Positions 8,388 through 16,647 of a DNA stretch of 64,000 nucleotides are shown in pieces. Under the pieces are notes generated by a model, which was given only the letters and a program-made list of their open reading frames with translations, did not search any database and was not told the origin of the DNA. The stretch is from JAQCEJ01 sp040881995. GTDB taxonomy: Bacteria > Planctomycetota > Planctomycetia > Planctomycetales > Planctomycetaceae. Both the position numbers and the translations under genes were made by a program. The stretch spans positions 1 through 64,000 of the forward strand of contig JBBECD010000217.1 in assembly GCA_040881995.1 (NCBI GenBank), in the 5' to 3' direction. Position 1 is the stretch's first letter. Each line of letters begins with the position of its first letter.

Positions 8388-9605
8388 ATGACCAAGAACC
8401 GACGAATACTGACAACGGTTGGCATTGCCCTGCTGCTTACGGTCTCGGCGCAAGCAGAATTCGAGATAGAGAAACGAGGCGGCGGTCCATTTATCGGATA
8501 CGTCACGCGGGCAGACAATGGCGCGTTCTACCTTCTTGATGGATTCAGAGCTTTACCGGTTGCTCAGCCGGACCAAGATCGTCTTGCCCCCTTTGTGGAC
8601 AAGGCCATCGAGTTCAATGCTGCGCCGAGCGAGATGAGCGATCCTTTTAAATCCATCACAAACATTAAGCCCAGCAAGCTCAAGTCGAGTCCCAAGAACC
8701 CTATACTCGGCATCTCATGGCATCGAGACACTGTTCCTTTTCCGTCACCGATCCACTTCGATCTGAAATTCATCCGTGGGCCGCAACGCGTGTACGCACC
8801 GGACACGAAATACATTCATGCAGCCATCTGGGAATCGCCAACTGGGGTTCCCCGTGTGGTGCGGCACTTCTCGATCGATCGCGCATGGGGCGCTGGCTAC
8901 GATCAGACCGATATGCTGAAGGAATCGCCGTTCACGCGAAGCGTGAATGTTCTTCTTCCTCCAGGTGAGTACGCCCTCGTGCTGGAAGGAGTCGACAGCG
9001 ACCGTTCTAATGACCATTGGAGCGGCGGACGCATCCTTCTCGCCGCACCAGCTCTGTTCAAGGTCACGGAGAACACCGACCCCAACGCTGTGAAAACGAT
9101 GCTCTTTTCATGGCTTGACCGCGGGCCTGTGTCCGAGCGGGTCGCAGTTGCGCGCTCGTTGGTCAATCTCGGGGAAGACACGATACCGCAAGCCCGAATC
9201 CTTGATGATCTGGAAACTGGCGTACTTGACCAAGACAGATGTGCTGCCCTCTCTTTTCTGAGTCAAGACCCGACTCCGGAATTCCTGAAAGCACTCCGTA
9301 TTCTGATATTGAGTGAACGAACCGATCTCGGGATTGAAAACATCCTGTCGTGTATTCCCACCGACAATCGCCCGGACCGCCGGCCGGCAGCCATCACACA
9401 GCTTCTAATCTCGATGCTCAGCGAATCGCGTCTTGTCGACGCCGCTCACAGCTCATTGTCGCATGTGCGCGTCAGTGACTGTATAGCCGCTTGGTTGGCA
9501 GCCACAACGCACGGAAGTGCGTTCTTCAAGAACACGACGGTCGAGGAGCGTGACAAGCAGTTTTCGGCAATCATCGAGGACGCAAAACAGAGAATGACCG
9601 AATAG
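8388..9605 (+). CDS. secreted protein of unknown function
   Basis: A 405-residue product with a clear Sec signal peptide (MTKNRR then ILTTVGIALLLTVSAQA). The mature chain has no motif I recognise. Residues about 120-220 look like a beta-rich domain (HFDLKFIRGPQRVY, YALVLEG), and the last 150 residues look helical with repeated leucine-rich segments (LFSWLDRGPVSERVAVARSL, DRCAALSFL) of HEAT-like character. The frame opens at 8346, but the ATG at 8388 fits the signal and follows AAGGTGTGTGAAGAAG. Unrelated neighbours; monocistronic. Confidence 0.8.
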   Translation: MTKNRRILTTVGIALLLTVSAQAEFEIEKRGGGPFIGYVTRADNGAFYLLDGFRALPVAQPDQDRLAPFVDKAIEFNAAPSEMSDPFKSITNIKPSKLKSSPKNPILGISWHRDTVPFPSPIHFDLKFIRGPQRVYAPDTKYIHAAIWESPTGVPRVVRHFSIDRAWGAGYDQTDMLKESPFTRSVNVLLPPGEYALVLEGVDSDRSNDHWSGGRILLAAPALFKVTENTDPNAVKTMLFSWLDRGPVSERVAVARSLVNLGEDTIPQARILDDLETGVLDQDRCAALSFLSQDPTPEFLKALRILILSERTDLGIENILSCIPTDNRPDRRPAAITQLLISMLSESRLVDAAHSSLSHVRVSDCIAAWLAATTHGSAFFKNTTVEERDKQFSAIIEDAKQRMTE

Positions 9606-9611
9606 CACCGT

Positions 9612-9637
9612 AGGGCATGCTCCTGCATGCCTTCCTC
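9612..9637 (+). terminator. possible terminator hairpin
   Basis: GGCATGC-TCCT-GCATGCC forms a 7-bp stem, followed by TTCCTCTTG, seven bases after the stop of the gene ending at 9605. The T-tract is poor, so this is a weak candidate. Confidence 0.35.
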
Positions 9638-9668
9638 TTGTCAATGACATTCCATCACACCAGGATTT

Positions 9669-10275
9669 CGGCGGGTGGCACTGTCGCGCGAGACGTAATC
9701 GCCTCTTTCGATCGCCGCGAGACGGCTGTCGTTCTCAACCCCACACCATGCTGACAGACTCTTCGGGTGCCACTGGTTTTACCAGTGTGTCTTTGGTATT
9801 TTCATCAGAGTGACCTGCCAACAGCACATCGAGGAGAGTTCGTCGGCTCACCGGAAGTTCATCAAGCACGTCCACGAACCGGGGCACGCCCACGCATTCA
9901 CGTTCTCATGTTACCACTGTCGGCCGCTGCTGACGAGCGACGATTGGCGAACGCGGTTCAGCGGCCCTATCGACAAAGCGTGCAAGCAATATCGGTTCGA
10001 TCTGATCGCGTTCGTCGACTCACGAGAGGTGCTGCTCGCCGCGATCGATGACATTCACGAAAACCCCGTGCGGTAGAGCCGGCGAGACAGCAGTTCGCCG
10101 GCCTGCCGTTTGTGCACGGGATGCCGAATGGCTTCTGGGTCTGAAATAAAAAGCCAAAGACACACTGGTAAAACCAGTGGCACCCGAAGAGTGTGATAGC
10201 ATGTTGGGTGGTTAAGAGCGACAATTTCCCTGCTTGCAATCCAAAAGGCCATCCGTGCGACAGTGCCACCCGCCG
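9669..10275. mobile_element. decayed RAYT element with nested inverted repeats
   Basis: Outer ends: a 19-base sequence (CGGCGGGTGGCACTGTCGC) at 9669-9687 is repeated exactly inverted at 10257-10275. Inner ends: 38 bases at 9759-9796 are repeated exactly inverted at 10154-10191; each inner repeat contains its own palindrome CACTGG-TTTTA-CCAGTG followed by CTTTGG, which is REP-like. Between them lies a transposase remnant. The arrangement (REP, transposase of the IS200/RAYT type, inverted REP) fits a REP-associated tyrosine transposase locus that has lost its catalytic centre. Confidence 0.7.
9810..10076 (+). pseudogene. REP-associated tyrosine transposase remnant (Y1_Tnp)
   Basis: The 88-residue frame reads HEPGHAHAFTFSCYHCRPLL near its start and IDDIHENPVR at its end, both signatures of planctomycete-type IS200/RAYT transposases, whose intact length is about 170-230 residues. 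The centre is missing: after LIAFV the expected MPEHVHLLV block (the HUH metal site) and the downstream catalytic Tyr segment are deleted, and the frame resumes at the IHxNPVR motif, then stops. It therefore cannot catalyse transposition. It sits precisely between the inverted REP-like repeats. Confidence 0.7.
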
Positions 10276-10505
10276 GGGCTCCTTGGCCGGTTATTCTCTG
10301 GTTGGTGGTTTCGAGCCTTGTGGCGGGGTATTTTATGGGGCGGCGGTACTGGCGCTCGGCAGAACGAGAGTATGCCGAAGCACTACAGCGAAGCCGAACC
10401 CGCCGCTGCACCTGAACGCGGCGGGCCGATGTGGAGATTCTGGGTTTCGACAAATATGCGTACGTTTTTCGGAATGATTCTGGATACCCTCGTTAGGCAG
10501 CTGTT

Positions 10506-10949
10506 ATGCATCTCCCGAATGCATGGAAACAATCTGGGCGAATATCGCTTTGGCGTTATACAGAAAACCAACGGAACTATCCCGGCTGGCATCTCAACGC
10601 AGACGATGCCGGATGCCAATCGTTCGCGGCGCTGCTTGAGGCACTCGCTACTGACGGCTGCGGCTCCCGCACGCTCGCACTTACATCGCCAACCAAGGCG
10701 GAGCTGCGAGTACCGAACAACAGGGGAGGGTTCGCCGACTGGCTGGCACCAACCAAACTACGAGTCGACCTTTCTCAGGCACCTACAGATTGGGTATTCC
10801 CGTCAGACCTTGATCCAGCCACTATCTCAATAGGTACAGCTTGGCTTGATCCGCTCAGAGAGGGTCTCGCTGGAATACCAAAAGGTAAAGGTGACTATTC
10901 AATCGGTAATTGTAAGAATGGCAGCCTCCAACTCTGGTTCTGGTGGTGA
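10506..10949 (+). CDS. hypothetical protein
   Basis: A 147-residue frame with plausible globular composition (NYPGWHLNADDAGCQSF, WLAPTKLRVDL, SIGTAWLDPLREGLAG) and an aromatic C-terminus (LQLWFWW). No signal peptide, transmembrane segment or family motif was recognised. The Shine-Dalgarno site is weak (AGGCAG), and the gene follows directly on the mobile-element debris. Together with the next small gene it looks like accessory content. Residue patterning, more than start signals, supports coding. Confidence 0.55.
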   Translation: MHLPNAWKQSGRISLWRYTENQRNYPGWHLNADDAGCQSFAALLEALATDGCGSRTLALTSPTKAELRVPNNRGGFADWLAPTKLRVDLSQAPTDWVFPSDLDPATISIGTAWLDPLREGLAGIPKGKGDYSIGNCKNGSLQLWFWW

Positions 10950-11010
10950 CTCGGAAGCTGCCTAATTCCGGCGTTCGGCGATTCCTTGCTCTCCCTGTGA
11001 ACCAAAACCC

Positions 11011-11427
11011 ATGAGCACCATCCTCGAATTGTCCAAAATCTGCGCCGAGCGGAATCCACACCCCGCAGACCAGCGAAAGCGGATCGTGGCATTGCTGACG
11101 GCCGGGGCGGACGTCAACGCCGGCGACAAGAATGGCGTGACGGCACTTCACCACGCCGTGCGGTTTAGAAGCCCCGGTGCCGTCGGTGCGTTGATTGAGC
11201 ATAGTGCGAATGTGAATCAGGCGTGCCGGAAGTCCGGTTCGACTCCGCTTCATCGCGCCGTGACGTCAACCGGTGCTCCGGGGACCGCCGGAAAACATAA
11301 AGAGGCCGTCGAGATAATTCGGCTGCTGATCGCCGCCGGCGCCGACCTGTCCCTCACCAACAAATCGGGAAAGAAGCCTGCCGACTACGTCAAGGATGAC
11401 GCCGTCAAGAGCTGCTTAACCCGATGA
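11011..11427 (+). CDS. small ankyrin-repeat protein
   Basis: A 138-residue protein with three to four ankyrin repeats: LLTAGADVNAGDKNGVTALHHA, LIEHSANVNQACRKSGSTPLHRA, and LLIAAGADLSLTNKSGKKPADY (each about 33 residues with the TPLH and GAD-N hallmarks). Ankyrin proteins bind other proteins; no partner can be named. No signal peptide, so cytoplasmic. Its last 70 codons are duplicated as a truncated fragment on the other strand at 45502-45715 with roughly 85-90 percent nucleotide identity by eye. Confidence 0.8.
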   Translation: MSTILELSKICAERNPHPADQRKRIVALLTAGADVNAGDKNGVTALHHAVRFRSPGAVGALIEHSANVNQACRKSGSTPLHRAVTSTGAPGTAGKHKEAVEIIRLLIAAGADLSLTNKSGKKPADYVKDDAVKSCLTR

Positions 11428-11445
11428 ATCTGGGAGACGCCTGGT

Positions 11446-11479
11446 GCCGCTGCTGAATGGCTCGGCCTTCCGCAGTGCT
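11446..11479 (+). repeat. diverged CACTGCTGA-type hairpin
   Basis: GCCGCTGCTGAATGGCTC...CCGCAGTGCTC aligns with the hairpin at 8229-8258 with several substitutions that weaken the stem. Confidence 0.4.
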
Positions 11480-11572
11480 CTGGTGATTTCGGACGATAGC
11501 TCCGCCATCAAAAAAAAGTTCATTCGGCAATTGCGTATTAAGGTCAGCCCCGCCAGGAAGACTCTACGCCTC

Positions 11573-11795
11573 TCCGGCCCGAAGGGCCAGCCGATCCTCT
11601 AGCCCAGGCTGAAAAGCCTGGGTACACGGCGACCATCGTCCGCATCAGGCCCAGCGGGCCGGCAGATCAATCAACGACGACGACCGCAATCGATCTTTTG
11701 GCCCGTTGGGCCGAAAAGAAGATGTGGGAGGGATCGCGTACCCGGCCCTGCGGACCGGGCTATACGACCGGTCGGCCCCTTCGGGCCTGAAATCA
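11573..11795 (+). repeat. six-hairpin composite repeat, copy 1
   Basis: Successive palindromes: GGCCCGAAGGGCC, CCAGGCTGAAAAGCCTGG, GGCCCAGCGGGCC, GGCCCGTTGGGCC, CCCGGCCCTGCGGACCGGG and GGCCCCTTCGGGCC. The same order and spacing recur at 40237-40460, with stems kept while bases change, which suggests selection on the folded form or copying by a common mechanism. Confidence 0.7.
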
Positions 11796-11906
11796 AGAAT
11801 GCCGCTTCCATGAAGAGACCCACTTCCGAACGCGACATCGAGAGACGCCAACGCGATCTCTAATACGCAATTGGCAAAAGTAACGCCGCATGTTCGAGCC
11901 GGACTG

Positions 11907-13271
11907 TCATACCTTCTTATCGACCACCTTTCCCGTCCCCAGAATCACCATGCCGATGACGGCGCTGATGGCCGAGCCGACCAAGACCCCCACCTTGGCG
12001 GACTGCAAGACGGAGTCGTCGGCGAAGGCCAGTCCGGCGATGAACAGCGCCATGGTGAAACCGATGCCGGCGAGAAAGCCTCCTCCTGCTATGTGACGCC
12101 ACGTCACCCCCTCGGGAAGCCGAACCAATCCCATTTTGAGCGACACCCAACTGAAGAGGAGAATGCCGAGCGGTTTGCCCACGGCCAATCCCAGAATGAC
12201 CGCGAGCGCCACGGGGGAAGCAAGATCGGCGGCCTCGACGGGAACCCCCGCATTGGCCAGCGCAAAGATCGGCATGATAAAAAAGGCGACCCACGGATGC
12301 AGCAGAAAGATGAGGAATTCCAAGGGGGAAATCGTCTCGCGTGTGACGCGGCGATACTGGCGGATTTTCTCCGCCCGATGCAACTCCTCCTCCCAGGTCG
12401 CACCGTGAATCACGTCGCTGGCCCGCCGCAGCAATTCACCCGCGACCCCTCGTTCGAGATACGGTTGAGCCGGTGTCATCAGCCCCAGCGCCACGCCGGC
12501 AATCGTTGCATGAATGCCCGACTCGTGAAACGAGAGCCAGGTGACGGCACCGATGGCCGTGTACATCGCGATGCTGCGAATTCCCGCGAGTTGCATCAGC
12601 ACGACGGCGCCGATACCGAGCAGTCCCGAGATCAACCACGACACATGCAGCGATTCGGTGTATCCCAGGGCGATCACGAGAATGGCACCGATGTCGTCGG
12701 CGATGGCCAGCGATAAGATGATCACACGGAGGGCAGGGGGAACGCGACGGCCGAGCAATGCCATGCAGCCGACGACAAACGCAATGTCGGTCGCCATCGG
12801 GATTCCCCAGCCGCGCTGGCCGACGTCACCGAACTGCAGCGCGATATAGATACCGGCGGGCACCACCATTCCGCCGAGCGCCGCTGCCACGGGAAGCGCG
12901 GCGCGACGCACGTCGCGGAGTTCGCCCAAAACAATTTCGCGTTTGACCTCGAGGCCGATGACGAAGAAGAAGATGGCCATCAGGCCGTCGTTGATCCAGT
13001 GCTTCAATGGATGTTCGAGGCTGAACCCGCCGATCGAGAAGCCGACCGGCGTCTTCCAGAATCCTAGAAACTGCTCGGCATACGCCGAGTTTGCCGCCGT
13101 CAGCGCGGCGAAGGCGCACACCAGCAGCACAATGCCGCTCGCCGCCTCCACGTGCAGAAAGCTGTTCAGCGGTTTGATCAAGCGGTCGATCGGTGCTTGA
13201 GGAAGCAGCGGCTTTTCCGGGTAGAGATCGTGTTCGGTCATCGTCACAGGGGGATGTCCTCGTTCTGTCAT
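11907..13271 (-). CDS. nhaA: Na+/H+ antiporter NhaA
   Basis: An NhaA-type sodium/proton antiporter with about eleven transmembrane segments, which exports Na+ in exchange for protons. Diagnostic segments are present: LMAIFFFVIGLEVKREIVLG early, GIPMATDIAFVVG, and SLAIADDIGAILVIA with the paired Asp residues that bind Na+/H+. The family average is about 390-450 residues. The frame extends to 13415, but the first 48 residues are unlike NhaA and run toward repeat DNA; ATG codons at 13271 and 13241 both give sensible N-termini (MTERGH or MTEHDLYPEK). I chose 13271, which has ACCAGG upstream, with low certainty between them. Confidence 0.95.
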   Translation of the reverse strand: MTERGHPPVTMTEHDLYPEKPLLPQAPIDRLIKPLNSFLHVEAASGIVLLVCAFAALTAANSAYAEQFLGFWKTPVGFSIGGFSLEHPLKHWINDGLMAIFFFVIGLEVKREIVLGELRDVRRAALPVAAALGGMVVPAGIYIALQFGDVGQRGWGIPMATDIAFVVGCMALLGRRVPPALRVIILSLAIADDIGAILVIALGYTESLHVSWLISGLLGIGAVVLMQLAGIRSIAMYTAIGAVTWLSFHESGIHATIAGVALGLMTPAQPYLERGVAGELLRRASDVIHGATWEEELHRAEKIRQYRRVTRETISPLEFLIFLLHPWVAFFIMPIFALANAGVPVEAADLASPVALAVILGLAVGKPLGILLFSWVSLKMGLVRLPEGVTWRHIAGGGFLAGIGFTMALFIAGLAFADDSVLQSAKVGVLVGSAISAVIGMVILGTGKVVDKKV

Positions 13272-13449
13272 GCCTGGTTCGATCGGTGTGAGGGACTTTT
13301 TTCTGTGGGAGTCGGCGTCATTCGTCAAGCCCGTTTTTTGATTGCGCCACTCGAAAACGATACGAAGTGTAGGCCACGAAGTAGCCCAGAAACAATGCCT
13401 TTTTCCAACGAGCAATCAAATGGCCCGATAAAAAAATCGGCGGGCGGCG

Positions 13450-13624
13450 CAGTGCCCTCAGTGTGCCTTTGGTCTTGTCTTTCTGAGCCGCAAATGGCAC
13501 GATAACGGCTGACGACCAATTCTTCTCAGGGCGTCGTTCACTCGATTCCCTGGCATAGTTTGTCTGATACGTTGAAATCAGATATCCAAAGACACTGGCA
13601 AAGCGCAAAGCCAGTGGCGCCCGG
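13450..13624 (+). mobile_element. REP-bounded non-autonomous element, copy A
   Basis: About 175 bp. Left end CAGTG...CAGTGTG-CTTTGG and right end CCAAAGACACTGG...CCAGTGGCGCCC are inverted versions of the REP module that also flanks the transposase remnant at 9.7-10.2 kb. The interior (from TCTTGTCTTTCT through GATACGTTGAA) aligns with copies B and C. Confidence 0.7.
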
Positions 13625-13704
13625 CGTCGCACGAACTTGCTTGATTTCATAAAAACGTAGCGTAGTCGCCCCACGTTCAAACCGTTTCGAGAGGAGGATT
13701 TCAC

Positions 13705-15279
13705 ATGTCCGTACCCCGTCCGTTCTACGTGGCTCTGTTTCTGGTATGGCTCATCGTGATGGGTCGATCGGCCACGGCGGCCGATCGGCCGCTCGCCGAG
13801 GAAGCGATCATCTCACTCGTCGAATTGGAGATTGATGATGAAGCCATTATTGCCCGCATCAAAAAGGCCGGCCTCGCCTTCGCACCAGACGATGCAGCGC
13901 TGGGACGTCTCACCGAGGCGGGCGCTTCCGAGGCGGTCATCGAAGCCCTGCGTAAAGCCGGCGCCGCGAAAAAGCCTGCGGCGGACGGAAAGGCCATCAC
14001 GTTTCCAGACATCATGAAGCTGCTCGAACTCGAGATCGACGAAACCACGATCCTGAAGCGGCTGGAAAAATCGCCGACCGTTTTCGTCCTTGATGCCGAA
14101 CAGATCACGCAACTCAAGGAGGCCGGCGCGTCCGACAAGTTGATCGGCGCCTTGCAACGCGAACGGCCGATCTCGGCGCAGGCCGCCGAACTGATTACTG
14201 ATTTTGCGGTGATCCTCGACTGCTCCGGCAGCATGAAGGAGAAAACCAGGGAGGGCGAGACGAAAATGGCCGTCGCCCAGCGGGTCATCACGGACCTGAT
14301 TGAAAAGATTCCCGACGGGCTGGAGGTGACGTTTATCATTTATGGGCACGAGGTCTTCGGTGATGCCAACGATCCCCGTAATTGCAAGGCGGTCAAGATC
14401 GCGCGTCCGCTGAGCCCGCTGGATATGAAAGGCAAAGGCGAATTGAGCCGGCTGATCGCCGGTCTCAAGCCGACCGGTGCAACGCCGATCGCGCTGTCAC
14501 TGAAAACGGCCGGAGCCGAACTCGCCAAGCATGACAGATTCTGCGGATTGGTACTGATCACCGACGGCAAGGAAACCTGCCAGGGGGATCCCGTCGGCGA
14601 GGCGGCGCAACTGGTCAAAGACTTGAAGATCACCTTCGGCGTGAACGTCGTCGGCTTCGACGTGGGTAAAGATCGGGCCGGGTTGGAAGAGATCGCCGAA
14701 GCCGGGAACGGCCATTACTTCAACGCGGACTCGGCCGAGGAATTGGCCGATGCGCTCGGAAAGCTGTCGGAAGACTTGGAAAAAGTGGCGACGCCGCCGA
14801 AGAAAGAGGTCAGCAACCGGCGGGCGATCAAGGTGTTGAAACCGGATGTCGAGTTCCCGCCGTATGTGGAAATCCGAGTCGTGAGTCGGGGACTCGGTTC
14901 GATCTCCGTGGCGGCCAAGGGAAAATACGGCGAGGAGATTCGCATCCCCTCCTCCACGGAAAAATACGAAATCCAATGGGTGCCGAAGACCGGCTTGCCC
15001 GTCGCGATGCTCAAGGAGTTCACGCTGTCGGAACGAAAAGTCATCGAGATCAAACCCGAAGAGCACTTGGGGATGATTCAGGTCAACGGAAAGGGAACGC
15101 CCGAGGAGGAGATTATGGTGTATCAGCGCGGCTTGGGTTCGATCCACCGTCTGCAAGAGTGCAAGAAATACGGCGAGATTATGGTCGTACCTGCCGAGAA
15201 GGTGAATGTCCGCGTGGACGGCGAGGACATCGAAGAGGGCCTGGAGGTGGAGGCCGGCACGTTGCACGAACTCGAATAG
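13705..15279 (+). CDS. secreted VWA-domain protein with duplicated flanking modules
   Basis: A 524-residue exported protein (signal peptide to about residue 26, ending ATAA). Residues 27-85 and 99-152 are two copies of one roughly 50-residue helical module (LVELEIDDEAIIARI / LLELEIDETTILKRL; EAGASEAVIEAL / EAGASDKLIGAL). A von Willebrand A domain follows, with the MIDAS motif DCSGSM near residue 172, PTGATPI and ITDGKET completing the metal site. The C-terminal part also shows two related beta segments (SRGLGSISV and QRGLGSIHR). Such proteins mediate metal-dependent adhesion; the partner is unknown. GGAGG precedes the ATG at good spacing. Confidence 0.9.
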   Translation: MSVPRPFYVALFLVWLIVMGRSATAADRPLAEEAIISLVELEIDDEAIIARIKKAGLAFAPDDAALGRLTEAGASEAVIEALRKAGAAKKPAADGKAITFPDIMKLLELEIDETTILKRLEKSPTVFVLDAEQITQLKEAGASDKLIGALQRERPISAQAAELITDFAVILDCSGSMKEKTREGETKMAVAQRVITDLIEKIPDGLEVTFIIYGHEVFGDANDPRNCKAVKIARPLSPLDMKGKGELSRLIAGLKPTGATPIALSLKTAGAELAKHDRFCGLVLITDGKETCQGDPVGEAAQLVKDLKITFGVNVVGFDVGKDRAGLEEIAEAGNGHYFNADSAEELADALGKLSEDLEKVATPPKKEVSNRRAIKVLKPDVEFPPYVEIRVVSRGLGSISVAAKGKYGEEIRIPSSTEKYEIQWVPKTGLPVAMLKEFTLSERKVIEIKPEEHLGMIQVNGKGTPEEEIMVYQRGLGSIHRLQECKKYGEIMVVPAEKVNVRVDGEDIEEGLEVEAGTLHELE

Positions 15280-15390
15280 CGGCTGGGTGGCTGGTTCCCT
15301 CGGGCAACTCGACGACGTAGCGCATCGGGAAGTCATTCAAGCCGTTGGCTATGTTATCGAATCGCACTGCGAGCCATTGTGAGCCTGTTG

Positions 15391-15555
15391 CAGTGGTTCC
15401 GCCAGTGTGGCTTTGGTCTTGTCTTTCTTCGCAACAGATGGCACGATAAAGGCCGACGACCCATTCTTCTCAGGGCTTCGTTCGCTCGATTCCTTGGCAC
15501 GGTTTCACTGATACGTTGAAGTCTAAGAAATCCAACGACACTGGCACCCGAGGGT
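15391..15555 (+). mobile_element. REP-bounded non-autonomous element, copy B
   Basis: About 165 bp. Starts CAGTGGTTCCGCCAGTGTGG then CTTTGGTCTTGTCTTTCTTC and ends ACGACACTGGCACCCGAGGG. Aligns along its whole length with copy A and with the first 110 bases of copy C. It ends eight bases before the start codon of the next gene, so it may contribute its leader. Confidence 0.7.
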
Positions 15556-15562
15556 CATAACC

Positions 15563-16558
15563 ATGTCCTCCACTACGAATGTTCGCAACTCGGCTGTACT
15601 GGTACTTGGCGTGATGGTAGGGACGTTATTCGCCGGAAATCGTGCCATTTCACAGGACGGCAGCGACGTCAAGACGCAGATTTTCAATGCGTGGCGCGAG
15701 CGGCAGAAGCAGATCAAGTCCGTTGAGTTCGAATGGACGCAGGTTTCCGAACTGAAATACACCGCGGATCGACAACGAGAGGCTGAAGCATTCCTCCGTC
15801 AGCCAAAACTCGGAGACTTCTATAAAAAGGAACAGCGTTCCAGTTTGCGTCTCGACGGCGAGCGATTCGACTACCGATTGGATACCACAAATGGATCTCC
15901 CAATTACAATCCCACGGGGCATCGCACCGCTTTCGACGGTAATCAAGCCAGATACTATAGTGGAACGAGCCGTCGTGGTACGGTTGGCTCGGGGATCATA
16001 CGCAGCGAACTGCCAAGCTTCGACATCAATAGCATATTCATTCGGCCGTTGATCCTGGCTTATCGAGCAACCCATCCAAGAATTGGACGGCTTGATGAGA
16101 ACTCCCATCGCGTCTTGCCCGACCGCTATCCCGTCGGGGACTTTTCTTGCATTGTGTTAGAGGAAATTGGGGCCGGGCCTTTCCTGAGAAGCTATTGGGT
16201 GGATCCAGAGCACGGTTTTATCGTCCGCCGCTACCAGACGACGGTAGAAGGTCGGAATGACAGCCGAATGGACATCTCCTACGAGCAAGATTCGGTTCAT
16301 GGTTGGGTTCCGAAGGTCTGGACCATTATCAATCTCGATGAAAACGGCGACTTGAGGAGCAGTACTGTCTGCACAGTCACGAACTTTTCCATCAATAAAA
16401 CCATTCCCTTAAAGGAGTTTCAGCTCAGTTTCCCTCCGGGTACACGCGTTATTGACGAGGTTAAAGGCAAAAAATTCATTTCCGGCGGCTGGCATTGGTT
16501 CCGCCAGTGGGCCTTTGGTAATGCCTTTCTTAACAACAAAGGCCACGATAAAGGCTGA
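15563..16558 (+). CDS. LolA-like secreted protein with repeat-derived C-terminus
   Basis: A 331-residue exported protein (hydrophobic signal to about residue 30). The mature part resembles planctomycete LolA-like proteins that carry a half-barrel lipid-binding fold: an early WRERQKQIKSVEFEW segment, then alternating strands and a late FSINKTIPLKEFQLSFPPGT segment. No lipid-binding role can be proven here. The last 22 or so residues (from WHWFRQWAFGN to the end) are encoded by repeat copy C, so the native C-terminus was replaced or extended by element insertion. The normal end would be near the FPPGTRVIDEVKGK stretch. Confidence 0.75.
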   Translation: MSSTTNVRNSAVLVLGVMVGTLFAGNRAISQDGSDVKTQIFNAWRERQKQIKSVEFEWTQVSELKYTADRQREAEAFLRQPKLGDFYKKEQRSSLRLDGERFDYRLDTTNGSPNYNPTGHRTAFDGNQARYYSGTSRRGTVGSGIIRSELPSFDINSIFIRPLILAYRATHPRIGRLDENSHRVLPDRYPVGDFSCIVLEEIGAGPFLRSYWVDPEHGFIVRRYQTTVEGRNDSRMDISYEQDSVHGWVPKVWTIINLDENGDLRSSTVCTVTNFSINKTIPLKEFQLSFPPGTRVIDEVKGKKFISGGWHWFRQWAFGNAFLNNKGHDKG

Positions 16559-16600
16559 CGACCCATTCTTCTCAGGGCTTCGTTTACTCGATTCCCTGGC
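16493..16600 (+). mobile_element. REP-bounded non-autonomous element, copy C (3' truncated)
   Basis: About 108 bp aligning with copies A and B from the left REP module through the conserved GATTCCCTGGCA; the right REP module is absent. The first 66 bases are read as the C-terminal codons of the gene ending at 16558. Confidence 0.7.
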
Positions 16601-16647
16601 AATGGATTGGTTATTCAACATTTCATCCCGCCAAAAGGAGACCGCTC

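Noticed and set aside
10390..10498. Possible integron attC site: GTTAGGC at 10492-10498 before a small orphan gene, with a GCCGAAC further upstream
   Set aside because: The upstream half does not fit the RYYYAAC pattern, the inner boxes are not evident and no integrase is present. A covariance search would be needed.
10234..10833. 199-residue frame overlapping the hypothetical gene at 10506
   Set aside because: Starts in mobile-element debris and lacks a plausible fold; the 10506 frame is more protein-like.
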